DNA from: CALANV01 sp036381615 | Lineage (GTDB): Bacteria > Pseudomonadota > Alphaproteobacteria > CACIAM-22H2 | NCBI GenBank assembly: GCA_036381615.1 | Contig: DASVCL010000066.1 | Location: 1 to 64,000, forward strand | Direction of reading: 5' to 3' | Length of the DNA: 64,000 nt | Shown here: positions 54,156 to 63,019 of the stretch, piece by piece | Layout of the letters: each line of letters opens with the position of its first letter | How positions within the stretch are numbered: position 1 is the stretch's first letter | The notes under the pieces: generated by a model | Seen by the model: the letters and a program-made list of their open reading frames with translations, nothing else | Told to the model about the DNA's origin: nothing | Databases searched by the model: none | Program-made: the position numbers and the translations under genes

Positions 54156-54611
54156 TCAGCGCGCCGCACCCTGCGCGAGATGCGGTCGGATCCAGTCAAA
54201 GAGTTCGCTTTCCAGCATCGCGCCGGCATGACGCGCCACCTCGCGGCCGCGGACGAACAGCACGATGGTCGGTATGCTGCGGATCTGGTAGGCGGTCGCC
54301 ATCGCCGGCGCCTGATCGACATTGACTTTGGCGAAGCGCAACGCCGGCTCGAACTGTTGCGCCGCCGTGACGAAGTGCGGCGCCATCACGCGGCATGGAC
54401 CGCACCATGGCGCCCAGAAATCGATCAGCAGCGGAATGTCGCTGCTGCGCAGATGACGTTGTGCGCGCGCCTCCGTGAGTTCGACGGGTTCTCCGGCAAA
54501 AAGGACGCGGTGGCACGCACCGCACTTGCCGCCCTCGGCAAGCCGCGACGCCGGCACCCGGTTGGTCGCGTCGCAGTGCGGGCATACGACATGGATGGTC
54601 TTTTCCTTCAT
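54156..54611 (-). CDS. trxC: Thioredoxin 2 (zinc-finger thioredoxin)
   Basis: 151 residues, family-typical. An N-terminal zinc finger (VCPHCDATNR and GGKCGACHR, four Cys) precedes the thioredoxin fold with active site DFWAPWCGPCRVMAP, cis-Pro SIPTIVLF and GAMLESEL. It reduces protein disulfides in the cytoplasm and is usually induced by oxidative stress. Stand-alone gene. Confidence 0.95.
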   Translation of the reverse strand: MKEKTIHVVCPHCDATNRVPASRLAEGGKCGACHRVLFAGEPVELTEARAQRHLRSSDIPLLIDFWAPWCGPCRVMAPHFVTAAQQFEPALRFAKVNVDQAPAMATAYQIRSIPTIVLFVRGREVARHAGAMLESELFDWIRPHLAQGAAR

Positions 54612-54981
54612 CCCGAGACTCGCAGGTGATCGGCCACGCGGCGGGCCGCCACGTGACCCCTTGCCGGGCAGGGCAGGGATCGTATCTGGCGTATCCGCCG
54701 TCTCCTTTGGCCGGGAGCCTGGCCGTCCGGGGCCCCATCATGCGCCAACGCGGGAACGGCGGCTTTGATCCACACCACCCCGCTGCCTTCGCAGGCCGAT
54801 CCTCTGCGTGAAGGGACGCTGCACCGTTGCAGGCGGTCCGACTCGCCCTGATATGCGAGCGACGTCGGACACGGTGTGTCCCGGTGAGGACATGGCACCC
54901 CCGCGCCGGCATCGGATTGACATCGGGGGGCAGGAGCGGCAAGGGTGGCGCCGCGTCATTCGGCGCGGCTTGCCACCTCCC

Positions 54982-55746
54982 GTGAAACCGACACATTCCG
55001 ATCCCAAGACTTCGGCGCAGTGCTATCCCGTCGATCACGGTTCGCCGTATCGCGCGGCGCTGGCCGGCATGCGCGAGGCGTGCGGCGCGCCGGCGCTCGT
55101 GCTCGGCGCGAGTTATCTCGGCTTCGGCTCGCTGGTGCGGGAGACGGGCTTGAGCCTCGGCGTCGGCCTGTTCTCGACCATCAGCACCTGGGCGCTGCCG
55201 GGACAGATTGCGCTCGTCGAGCTCTATGCGCTCGGCGCTTCCGTGGTGGCGATCTTCATCGCCGTGGCGCTGACGAACGCGCGCATGATGCCGATGACGA
55301 TCACGCTGATGCCGTTGCTGCGCGTGCCAGGTCGCCCGCATTGGCGCAACTATCTGGCCGCGCACCTGGTCGCAGTGACCGGATGGGCCGTGGCGATGAT
55401 CCGCTGTCCGGACATGCCGCCCGCACAACGCATGCCGTTCTTCGTCGGCTTCGCCGGGACCATCCTGGGCGCCGCTCTTGCCGGCACCGTCGCCGGCTTC
55501 CTGTTGTCCGGCGTCGTGCCCGTGGCCGTGTCGCTCGGCCTCGTATTCGTCAACCCGATGTACTTCATGCTGCTCTTCCTGGGCGACCTGCGACATCGCG
55601 GGCGCGTGCTCGCGCTGGTGTGCGGGGCGGTGGCCGGACCGCTCTTTCATCTCGTGACGCCGACCTGGGATCTGTTGCTGACCGGCGTCATCGGCGGTGT
55701 TCTCGCCTTCGCGATCGACCGGCAGCTGAGGCGACGACATGTCTGA
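54982..55746 (+). CDS. azlC: AzlC-family permease
   Basis: 254 residues from a GTG at 54982 judged best by length; the frame continues 58 codons upstream with non-coding-like sequence, so the start is uncertain. Five or so hydrophobic helices; LVLGASYLGFGSLVRE, STWALPGQIALVEL and LTNARMMPMTITLMPLLR match the AzlC branched-chain amino acid exporter subunit. It overlaps azlD by eight bases, the usual pairing; the two make an inner-membrane exporter for branched-chain amino acids. Confidence 0.88.
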   Translation: MKPTHSDPKTSAQCYPVDHGSPYRAALAGMREACGAPALVLGASYLGFGSLVRETGLSLGVGLFSTISTWALPGQIALVELYALGASVVAIFIAVALTNARMMPMTITLMPLLRVPGRPHWRNYLAAHLVAVTGWAVAMIRCPDMPPAQRMPFFVGFAGTILGAALAGTVAGFLLSGVVPVAVSLGLVFVNPMYFMLLFLGDLRHRGRVLALVCGAVAGPLFHLVTPTWDLLLTGVIGGVLAFAIDRQLRRRHV

Positions 55747-56086
55747 CACGGGCTGGGCGGCGCTCTGGCCGTATGGCGTGGTCCTCGTCGGCGCGGCCGC
55801 CACCTACATATGGCGGGCGCTCGGCGTCGCCCTGTCGGGCCGCATCCGCGCCGACAGTCCGGTCCTCGATCTCTTCGGCTGCATCGCCTACGCGCTGCTC
55901 GCCGGCCTGGTCGTGCGCATGATCGTCCTGCCGGTCGGGCCGCTCCAGGCGACCGGGATGGGCAGCCGGCTGGCGGCCGTGGCGCTGGGGATCGCTGCGT
56001 TCTTCATCTTCCGCCGAAATCTTCTCGTCGGCGTTGCCACCGGCGCGGTCACCCTGGCGGCATTGGCGTTCTGGCCGCCCCCGTGA
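55739..56086 (+). CDS. azlD: AzlD-family permease subunit
   Basis: 115 residues with four hydrophobic helices. The N-terminal GVVLVGAAATYIWRALGV fits the AzlD pattern (YxxRxxG-like in helix 1) and the C-terminus RRNLLVGVATGAVTL is typical. It overlaps the azlC stop by eight bases, so translation is coupled. Forms the exporter with AzlC. Confidence 0.88.
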   Translation: MSDTGWAALWPYGVVLVGAAATYIWRALGVALSGRIRADSPVLDLFGCIAYALLAGLVVRMIVLPVGPLQATGMGSRLAAVALGIAAFFIFRRNLLVGVATGAVTLAALAFWPPP

Positions 56087-56173
56087 CGGGAGTATGTCAG
56101 GGTTTACCAATATTTAAAGCGTCGTCGGCATCCTGAAGACGGCCGGCGCTGCGGGCATCCGGCCGTGAGGTGG

Positions 56174-57238
56174 ATGGAGATGATCGCCTCGACGAAAGAG
56201 AGAGGGCCGGCTGTAACCGCGCTTGCACCCGATGCCGACACCGAAAATCCGGGCGGTGTCGAATCGGCATCGGCCGGGGGCACCATTCGCAGCCGGCTGC
56301 ACGCCCTGTTCGGGCCGGATTCGCGCCTGCGCCAACGGTTCATCGCGTGGTGGGAAGGCTATTACCTGCCTGACGACCCGAAGCCCGAACCCGAAGCCGC
56401 CCCGGCGAAGCCTGCGCCGGCGGCCTCGCACCCTCCGGTCGGTGATGTGCCGCGGGTACTTCCCGACCGCTGGTCGGCCGAGCGTGTCAAGATCTCGGAA
56501 CTGATCTGGAGCGACGGCTTCTCGTTTCCCGGCGGTGCCGACCACGTGCTGAAGCTGGTCAAGCCGATGGGACTCAGCAAGGAGAAGTCGATGCTCGACC
56601 TCGGCAGCGGCCTCGGCGGCGCGGCCCGGGTCATCGCCAAATCCTTCGGCACCTGGGTCACCGGGATGGAGGCCTCGCCGACGCTCGCCAAGGCCGGCAT
56701 GGACGCCTCCGAGCGCGCCGGCCTTGGCAAGAAGGCGCCGATCGAGTGGTTCGATCCGCTGTCGGTCGAACTGCCCGCAAAGAAGTACGACGCCATCTTC
56801 GCGCGCCTGGTTTTCCTCTGCCTCGCCAACAAGAAGCGGCTGCTCGGCGAGATTCACAAGGCGCTCAAGGGGGGCGGGCAGCTCATGTTTCTCGAGTTCG
56901 TCGTCACCAAGAAGGGGGCGAACTCGAAGGCGCTCGCCGACTGGATCGCCGGCGAGGATCACCGGCCGGAGCTCTACACGCTCGACGAGTACTCGCGCGA
57001 CATCAGGTCTCTGAACTTCGACCTGCGCGTCGCCGAGGACATCACCGACGAGTTCCGCGGCCTCGTTCTCGACGGGTGGAAGCGCCTGGCCGACACGCTC
57101 AAGCCCAAATCGCTGCGGCCCGAGGAGGCGATGAGCCTGACCCACGAGGTCGAGCTCTGGAGCCGCCGCGTCGCGGCGTTCGACGCCGGCGACCTGCGCT
57201 GCGCGCGCCTCTACGCCCTGAAGAAAGTCACGGCCTGA
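56174..57238 (+). CDS. SAM-dependent methyltransferase
   Basis: 354 residues from an ATG with GAGG upstream (starts at 56165 and 56180 are alternatives). About 100 N-terminal residues include a Pro/Ala-rich linker. The class I methyltransferase core has SMLDLGSGLGGAARVIA (motif I), TGMEASPTLAKAG (acidic loop II), DAIFARLVFLCLANK and GGQLMFLEFVV. The core resembles small-molecule or phosphoethanolamine-type methyltransferases; the substrate cannot be assigned. Confidence 0.85.
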   Translation: MEMIASTKERGPAVTALAPDADTENPGGVESASAGGTIRSRLHALFGPDSRLRQRFIAWWEGYYLPDDPKPEPEAAPAKPAPAASHPPVGDVPRVLPDRWSAERVKISELIWSDGFSFPGGADHVLKLVKPMGLSKEKSMLDLGSGLGGAARVIAKSFGTWVTGMEASPTLAKAGMDASERAGLGKKAPIEWFDPLSVELPAKKYDAIFARLVFLCLANKKRLLGEIHKALKGGGQLMFLEFVVTKKGANSKALADWIAGEDHRPELYTLDEYSRDIRSLNFDLRVAEDITDEFRGLVLDGWKRLADTLKPKSLRPEEAMSLTHEVELWSRRVAAFDAGDLRCARLYALKKVTA

Positions 57239-57464
57239 CCGGCCGCCAGTGCGCCGGGGTTGGGGCTGCCCTCAACCGGCCGCCTGGGGAAGGCGCCCGA
57301 TCATCACGAAATGACCCAGGCCGTCCGTTCTGAAGGCCCCCAACAGGGAGTTTGGCGGTCCTGTGGTCGTGCTTCGGGACCGCGACGCGGCGCGTCGCCC
57401 GCGCGAGCTTGACAATAGAACAAAACAAGAACAATCTCCCGGAACAAGCGAAGGGGAGGTGCCT

Positions 57465-57584
57465 ATGGGGATTGCGCAGGCTTTGGGCCGGTTCGTCGAC
57501 GGGTTCCTGCGGGGCGGAATGTGGGGGGCCATGGCCGCGCTTGGTTTCGTCGCCCTCAAGGTCGCGCCGATCATGCTGTTTTGA
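57465..57584 (+). CDS. 39-residue single-span membrane peptide
   Basis: A strong AAGGGGAGG sits five to six bases before the ATG, which decides the start within a longer frame. The product MGIAQALGRFVDGFLRGGMW continues into one hydrophobic helix and ends at PIMLF. Such short proteins are often missed. Possibly a membrane microprotein; function unknown. Confidence 0.6.
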   Translation: MGIAQALGRFVDGFLRGGMWGAMAALGFVALKVAPIMLF

Positions 57585-57736
57585 GCGCGCGGAGGCCGAA
57601 AACGGCCGCCCGTGCATTGACAAGGGCAGGGCAGGGCCGATATGGTCCCGCGCGCTTTGCGGTGCGGCGCCGGTCGAAAAGGCGATGGCGCCGCATCTTG
57701 CGTTTTTGGCGAACCCGTGTGGTCGGAGCTCGTGTC

Positions 57737-57862
57737 ATGAAGGTCATCAATTCGCTCAAGGCGGCGAAGAAGCGCGACAAGAACTGCCGCATCGTCCGGC
57801 GCAAGGGTCGCGTCTACGTCATCAACAAGGCCAATCCGCGGTTCAAGGCGCGCCAGGGCTGA
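57737..57862 (+). CDS. rpmJ: Ribosomal protein bL36, zinc-ligand-poor form
   Basis: 41 residues: MKVINSLKAAKKRDKNCRIV, followed by RRKGRVYVINKANPRFKARQ, the full-length L36 fold of the C-minus type with one cysteine only, so it does not carry the four-ligand zinc ribbon. It is a component of the large ribosomal subunit. A hairpin terminator follows at 57894. Confidence 0.96.
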   Translation: MKVINSLKAAKKRDKNCRIVRRKGRVYVINKANPRFKARQG

Positions 57863-57893
57863 TCGGCCCCGCGACAGCCGCCGGACCCGACGA

Positions 57894-57920
57894 CGCGCCG
57901 CCCTTGGGCGGCGCGTTTCG
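57894..57920 (+). terminator. Rho-independent terminator after rpmJ
   Basis: A perfect stem CGCGCCGCCC/GGGCGGCGCG (57894-57903 with 57906-57915) and a TT centre is followed by TTTCGTTTG. It lies 31 bases behind the rpmJ stop and ends that transcript before the glc operon. Confidence 0.78.
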
Positions 57921-58010
57921 TTTGTGCCCGTCGCGGATGAACTGGACAGTGCCCGGAGCGATGGTTAAGTCATAGGCAGGCCCACAGCCGGTCGCGGGAG
58001 GCCCGCTCAG

Positions 58011-59498
58011 ATGAAGATGCCGGCGCCGGACGCAGCGGTGCTCGCCCGCCGCGCCGAAATCGTCGCCCGTTTGCGCGAGATCGTGCCCGGCGAGGGCGTG
58101 ATCGACGCCGAAGCGGAGCTACGCGCCTACGAGTGCGACGGCCTCAACATCTACCGCCAGATGCCGATGGTGGTCGTGCTGCCGTCGACGACCGAGCAGG
58201 TGTCGCGCGTGCTGCGTTATTGCCATGACAACGGCATCAAGGTCGTGCCGCGTGGCGCCGGCACCGGACTCTCGGGCGGCGCGCTGCCGCTCAGCGACGG
58301 CGTGCTGCTCGGCATGGGCAAGTTCAACCGGATCATCGAGATCGACTACGCCAACCGCTGCGTCGTCGCACAGCCGGGCGTCACCAACCTGGGCATCACC
58401 AACGCGGTCGCGCACGCGGGCTTCTATTACGCACCCGATCCGTCGAGCCAGATCGCCTGCACCATCGGCGGCAACATCGCCGAGAACTCGGGCGGCGTGC
58501 ACTGCCTCAAATACGGGCTCACCACCAACAACGTGCTCGGCGTCGAGCTCGTGCTGATGAACGGCGAGATCGTGCGCCTGGGCGGCAAACATCTCGATGC
58601 CGGCGGCTACGATCTGCTCGGCGTCGTCACCGGGTCCGAAGGGCTGCTCGGCGTCGTCACCGAGGTGACGGTGCGCATCCTGCGCAAGCCCGAGACGGCG
58701 CGCGCCGTGCTGCTGGGTTTCCCCTCGGTTGCCGCCGGCGGCGCCTGCGTCGCCGCCATCATCGGGGCGGGCATCATCCCCGGCGGCATGGAGATGATGG
58801 ACCGGCCCGCGATCCACGCGGCCGAAGCCTTCGTGCATGCGGGTTATCCGCTCGACGTCGAATCCCTGCTGATCGTCGAGCTCGACGGGCCGCAGGCCGA
58901 AGTCGACGAGCTGATCGCCGCGGTCGAGCGGATCGCGCGCGCGCAGGGCGCCACCTATGCCCGCATCAGCACCAGCGAGGCGGAGCGCGCCGCGTTCTGG
59001 GCCGGCCGCAAGGCCGCGTTCCCCGCGGTCGGCCGCATCTCGCCCGACTACGTCTGCATGGACGGCACGATCCCGAGGAAGCAGCTTCCCGCCGTGCTCG
59101 ACCGCATCGGCGCGCTGGCCGACAAGCACGGCCTGCGCGTCGCCAACGTGTTTCATGCCGGCGACGGCAACCTGCATCCCCTCATCCTATTCGACGCGAA
59201 CAATCCCAAGGAGGTCGAGGCGGCCGAGAGGCTCGGCGCCGATATCCTGCGCCTGTGCGTCGAGGTCGGCGGCGTGCTCACCGGCGAACATGGTGTCGGT
59301 GTCGAGAAGCGGGACCTGATGGGCACGATGTTCGACGAGACCGATCTCGCGCACCAGGAGCGGCTCAAGTGCGCGTTCGACCCGCAGGGGCTGCTCAACC
59401 CCGGCAAGGTGTTCCCGGTGCTCCATCGCTGCGCCGAGCTCGGCCGGATGCACGTGCATCGCGGGCAGCTGCCGTTCCCCGACATTCCGCGGTTCTGA
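58011..59498 (+). CDS. glcD: Glycolate oxidase subunit GlcD (FAD-linked)
   Basis: 495 residues. FAD-binding (PCMH) domain with VVPRGAGTGLSGGALPL, YYAPDPSSQIACTIGGNIAENSGG and GVELVLMNGE; the C-terminal FAD-linked oxidase domain has HAGDGNLHPLILFD and GGVLTGEHGVGVEK. It oxidises glycolate to glyoxylate (D-lactate is a common alternative substrate), passing electrons to GlcE/GlcF and quinone. Last base of its stop is the first base of glcE. First gene of the operon. Confidence 0.94.
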   Translation: MKMPAPDAAVLARRAEIVARLREIVPGEGVIDAEAELRAYECDGLNIYRQMPMVVVLPSTTEQVSRVLRYCHDNGIKVVPRGAGTGLSGGALPLSDGVLLGMGKFNRIIEIDYANRCVVAQPGVTNLGITNAVAHAGFYYAPDPSSQIACTIGGNIAENSGGVHCLKYGLTTNNVLGVELVLMNGEIVRLGGKHLDAGGYDLLGVVTGSEGLLGVVTEVTVRILRKPETARAVLLGFPSVAAGGACVAAIIGAGIIPGGMEMMDRPAIHAAEAFVHAGYPLDVESLLIVELDGPQAEVDELIAAVERIARAQGATYARISTSEAERAAFWAGRKAAFPAVGRISPDYVCMDGTIPRKQLPAVLDRIGALADKHGLRVANVFHAGDGNLHPLILFDANNPKEVEAAERLGADILRLCVEVGGVLTGEHGVGVEKRDLMGTMFDETDLAHQERLKCAFDPQGLLNPGKVFPVLHRCAELGRMHVHRGQLPFPDIPRF

Positions 59499-60721
59499 TG
59501 AGCGAGGTCCTGAAACCGACGACGGCAGCGCAGCTCCGCGACATCATCGCGTGGGCCGCCGCCGAGGAAGCAAGTCTCGACGTGCGCGGTCGCGGCACGC
59601 GCCGCGCGCTCGGCCGGCCGATGCAGACGAGCCGCACGCTCGATCTCTCCGCGCTCGCCGGCATCGTGTCGTACGAGCCCGAGGAGCTGGTGCTGACGGC
59701 GCGCGCCGGCACGCCGATGGCGGAGATCGATGCCGCGCTGCGCGAGAGGCACCAGATGCTGGCCTTCGAACCGATGGATACGGGGCCACTTTACGGCATT
59801 GCGCCGGACGGCGGTACGCTCGGCGGCGTCGTCGCGTGCAACCTGTCGGGGCCGCGCCGCGTCAAGATGGGTGCCGCGCGCGACCACGTGCTCGGCTTCA
59901 CCGGCGTATCGGGACGCGGCGAGTCGTTCAAGGCCGGCGGCAAGGTCGTCAAGAACGTGACCGGCTATGACCTCGGCAAGCTGCTCACGGGCTCGTTCGG
60001 CACGCTCGCGGTGATGGACGAGATCACCCTCAAGGTGCTGCCGGCGCCGGCGAAGACGCGCACCGTGATCGTCTACGGTCTCGACGATGCCACGGCTGCC
60101 GCGGCCATGGCCGATGCGCTCAACAGCCCGTTCGAGGTGTCGGGGGCGGCGCATCTGCCGGCAGCGGTCGCGCGACGCTCGGGCGTCGACTATGTGCGGC
60201 GTACGGGTGAGGCCGTCACTGCACTTCGGGTCGAAGGCACCGGCATCTCCGTCACCGCGCGCTGCGCCGGGCTCAAATCGCTGCTGAGCGCCCGCGGCGC
60301 GCTCGAGGAGCTGCACACGATGAACAGCGCCAGATTGTGGCGCGAGGTGCGCGACGTCGCCGCGCTCCTTCCCGATCCCGGCAAGGTCCTGTGGCGCCTC
60401 TCCGTGCCGCCGTCGGACGGGCCGAAGGTGGCGGCGGCCATCGCGGCCGCTCTCGACGCGGAGTTCTTCTACGACTGGGGCGGCGGCCTGGTCTGGCTGG
60501 CCACGGCGCCGGCCGAGGATAGCGGCGCCGGTCTGATCCGCAACGCCGTCGCGGCGACCGGCGGGCACGCGACATTGTTCCGCGCGAGCGACAGCCTGCG
60601 TGCCGCCGTGCCGGTCTTCCAGCCGCAGCAGGGCGCGCTTGCCGACATTACCCGGCGGGTCAAGGATGCCTTCGACCCGAAGCGCATCCTCAATCCCGGC
60701 CGCATGTACGCGGGGGTGTGA
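59498..60721 (+). CDS. glcE: Glycolate oxidase subunit GlcE (FAD-binding)
   Basis: 407 residues, ATG overlapping the glcD stop (TGATG). A second, shorter FAD-binding protein: VRGRGTRRALGRPM, ALAGIVSYEPEELVLTARAG, APDGGTLGGVVACNLSGPRR and GKVVKNVTGYDLGKLLTGSFG are the GlcE blocks; the C-terminus RRVKDAFDPKRILNPGRM is conserved. Required with GlcD and GlcF for activity. Confidence 0.94.
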   Translation: MSEVLKPTTAAQLRDIIAWAAAEEASLDVRGRGTRRALGRPMQTSRTLDLSALAGIVSYEPEELVLTARAGTPMAEIDAALRERHQMLAFEPMDTGPLYGIAPDGGTLGGVVACNLSGPRRVKMGAARDHVLGFTGVSGRGESFKAGGKVVKNVTGYDLGKLLTGSFGTLAVMDEITLKVLPAPAKTRTVIVYGLDDATAAAAMADALNSPFEVSGAAHLPAAVARRSGVDYVRRTGEAVTALRVEGTGISVTARCAGLKSLLSARGALEELHTMNSARLWREVRDVAALLPDPGKVLWRLSVPPSDGPKVAAAIAAALDAEFFYDWGGGLVWLATAPAEDSGAGLIRNAVAATGGHATLFRASDSLRAAVPVFQPQQGALADITRRVKDAFDPKRILNPGRMYAGV

Positions 60722-60790
60722 TGACGGGTCGCCGCTGCCCATATAAAGCTCCCTTCCTTCGGCAGAAGGCGGACTGACCGGCACCGACCG

Positions 60791-62110
60791 ATGCAAACCA
60801 ACTTCACGCTCGCCCAGCTTGCCGATCCCGACGTCCGCGAGGCGGAGAAGATTCTCCGCACCTGCGTGCATTGCGGGTTCTGCACGGCGACGTGTCCGAC
60901 CTATGTGCTGCTGGGCGACGAACTCGACAGTCCGCGCGGCCGCATCTACCTGATCAAGGACATGCTCGAGAACGGTCGGCCGGCGGACGCGCGCACGGCG
61001 ACGCACATCGACCGCTGCCTGTCGTGTCTGTCGTGCATGACCACCTGCCCGTCGGGCGTGCACTACATGCACCTCGTCGATCATGCGCGCGCCCATATCG
61101 AGAAAACATATCGGCGCCCGGCAATCGATCGAGCGGTGCGATGGTTTCTGGGGACGGTACTGCCGCGCCCGCGCCTGTTCCGCCTGGCGCTCGCCGGCGC
61201 GACGCTGGCGCGCCCCTTCGCCCGGTTCATGCCGGCACGGCTCGCCGCGATGCTGAGGCTCGCGCCGGCCTCGCTTCCCAGCCCGTCGACCGTCGACAAG
61301 CCGCAGATCTTTCCGGCCGAAGGGCAGACGCGGATGCGCGTCGCGCTGCTCAACGGCTGTGCGCAGCAGGTGCTGAATCCCCAGATCAACGAGGCGACGA
61401 TCCGGCTTCTGACCCGCCATGGCTGCGAAGTCGCCGTCGCCAATGGTGCAGGATGCTGTGGCGCGCTCACGCATCACCTGGGGCAGACGGCGGCAGCGCA
61501 CGATGCCGCCAAAGCGAACATCATGGCGTGGACCGCACTCTATGACGGGCGCGGGCCCGATCGCGTCGTCATCAACGCCTCGGGCTGCGGCACGACCGTG
61601 AAGGACTACGGTTTCATGTTCCGCGACGACTCGCGCTGGGCGGAGCCTGCCGCGCGCATCGCCGCGATGACGCGCGACGTGAGCGAGCTGCTCCTCGAAC
61701 TCGGCATCGCGCCCACCGCCGCAGGACGCGAGGCGGCCGGGCGGCTGACCGTCGCATATCATGCCGCGTGCTCGTTGCAGCATGGGCAGAAGATCACCCG
61801 CGCGCCAAAGGATTTGCTCGCGGAGGCCGGGTTCCGGGTGGTGGACGTCCCCGAAGGACATCTGTGCTGCGGGTCGGCCGGCACGTACAACATGCTGCAA
61901 CCCGAGCTGGCCGATGCCCTCAAGGCGCGCAAGGTCCGCAACATCGAAAGCGTGCGGCCCGACGTGGTCGCAGCCGGCAATATCGGCTGCATCACCCAGA
62001 TCGCCTCCGGCACCGGCATTCCGGTCGTCCACACGGTCGAACTGCTCGACTGGGCGACCGGCGGCCCGAAGCCGGCCGGGCTCGCCGTGCGGGACACGCG
62101 GGCGGCCTGA
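60791..62110 (+). CDS. glcF: Glycolate oxidase iron-sulfur subunit GlcF
   Basis: 439 residues, 69 bases behind glcE. Two [4Fe-4S] ferredoxin motifs, CVHCGFCTATCPTY and CLSCLSCMTTCPSG, are followed by two CCG domains with GAGCCGALTHH and LCCGSAGTYN, as in GlcF and related heterodisulfide-reductase-like subunits. It conducts electrons from the flavin subunits to the quinone pool at the inner membrane. Confidence 0.95.
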   Translation: MQTNFTLAQLADPDVREAEKILRTCVHCGFCTATCPTYVLLGDELDSPRGRIYLIKDMLENGRPADARTATHIDRCLSCLSCMTTCPSGVHYMHLVDHARAHIEKTYRRPAIDRAVRWFLGTVLPRPRLFRLALAGATLARPFARFMPARLAAMLRLAPASLPSPSTVDKPQIFPAEGQTRMRVALLNGCAQQVLNPQINEATIRLLTRHGCEVAVANGAGCCGALTHHLGQTAAAHDAAKANIMAWTALYDGRGPDRVVINASGCGTTVKDYGFMFRDDSRWAEPAARIAAMTRDVSELLLELGIAPTAAGREAAGRLTVAYHAACSLQHGQKITRAPKDLLAEAGFRVVDVPEGHLCCGSAGTYNMLQPELADALKARKVRNIESVRPDVVAAGNIGCITQIASGTGIPVVHTVELLDWATGGPKPAGLAVRDTRAA

Positions 62111-62159
62111 GCCGCAAGTCCTTGACATCGGTCCAAGCCCCGGAAATGGCGGCCCTTGG

Positions 62160-62276
62160 CAGCCGTCTCAGCCGTCTCAGCCGTCTCAGCCGTCTCAGCC
62201 GTCTCAGCCGTCTCAGCCGTCGCAGCCGTCTCAGCCGTCGCAGCCGTCGCAGCCGTCGCAGCCGTCGCAGCCGTCT
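62160..62276 (+). repeat. 9-bp tandem array, 13 copies of CAGCCGTCT/CAGCCGTCG
   Basis: Thirteen uninterrupted 9-bp units; the last base of the unit is T or G (first six T, then mixed). It lies 49 bases behind the glcF stop. The array is perfect apart from that one variable position, which suggests recent slippage. Confidence 0.95.
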
Positions 62277-62432
62277 CGGGTGTGTCCCGCCCTCATTCGG
62301 GCGGCGTCCCGGCCCGTGTCCCCCTCACGCTCCCGTTGCCTGACGGCAGCGAAGCATTCCTCTCGCCTTCCTGTCGGGGAGAGGGCGCGGCCGGGGGAGC
62401 CCGACCGCGACGAGATCCGGGGCGGTGAAACA

Positions 62433-62528
62433 GTGGGACCGTGGGACCGTGGGACCGTGGGACCGTGGGACCGTGGGACAGTGGGACAGTGGGACAGTGG
62501 GACAGTGGGACAGTGGGACAGTGGGACA
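62433..62528 (+). repeat. 8-bp tandem array, 12 copies of GTGGGACC/GTGGGACA
   Basis: Twelve uninterrupted 8-bp units: five GTGGGACC followed by seven GTGGGACA. The clean switch between the two variants shows that expansion happened separately from two founder units. It lies 156 bases after the first array and is unrelated to it in sequence. Confidence 0.95.
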
Positions 62529-63019
62529 GGCCCCCCTGATGGCGCGTCGCGGCCGTGCCGAATCAAAACGCCCGCGCGGGTCGGGACCCGGCGGGCGCAT
62601 TTATCCGGGACCGATGGTTGCCCGCGGCGCCGCGGCAGTCAACCCGGATTCTTTCATGTTCAGAACGACCGAGGGGCCGGCCTGTTTCGGGGTCGGGCCC
62701 GGTCGGGTCGCCCGGCCCGACATGCGTGTTCTTGAATGCCCGCGGCTCCCTTCCTATAGATTAAGTCTCCCTGGGCCGGGCCCCTCTGGCAGCGGACGAC
62801 GCTGCGATGTCGGACTGGGACGATCGAACGGACAGAGAGGCTCGCAATGATGAGAGGTTGAGCCGCACGCCGTGCCGTTCACGCGCGTGTTTTTTTGTGC
62901 CTGAACGGCTGCTTGGGCCATTGGGGCCCATGACGGAGCCTGCGCGTTAACAATTCCCGTGCAGGATCCGCGCTTTCGTTGTCCCGCATCACAACGCGTT
63001 CGAAGAACGGAACCGATTC

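Larger units (their letters stand above)
62111..63019. other. Long intergenic region with two minisatellites
   Basis: 909 bases without a supported gene. The open frames crossing it exist only because the two tandem arrays (annotated separately) contain no stop codons. 62630-63015 shows no further recognised element; a Mn-sensing yybP-type leader for the TerC gene was looked for but not seen. Confidence 0.5.

Noticed and set aside
59153..62128. 991-residue minus-strand frame opposite glcDEF
   Set aside because: Arg/His-rich antisense shadow of three clear glycolate oxidase genes.
62160..62528. CRISPR array
   Set aside because: Units are 8-9 bp and contiguous, without spacers; no cas genes nearby.
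61761..62735. Frames crossing both minisatellites with SQPSQP-type repeats
   Set aside because: Exist only because the tandem units have no stop codon; no start signal or domain.
62700..63019. Mn-sensing yybP-ykoY riboswitch before the TerC gene
   Set aside because: TerC genes often carry it, but the characteristic paired loops were not found here.
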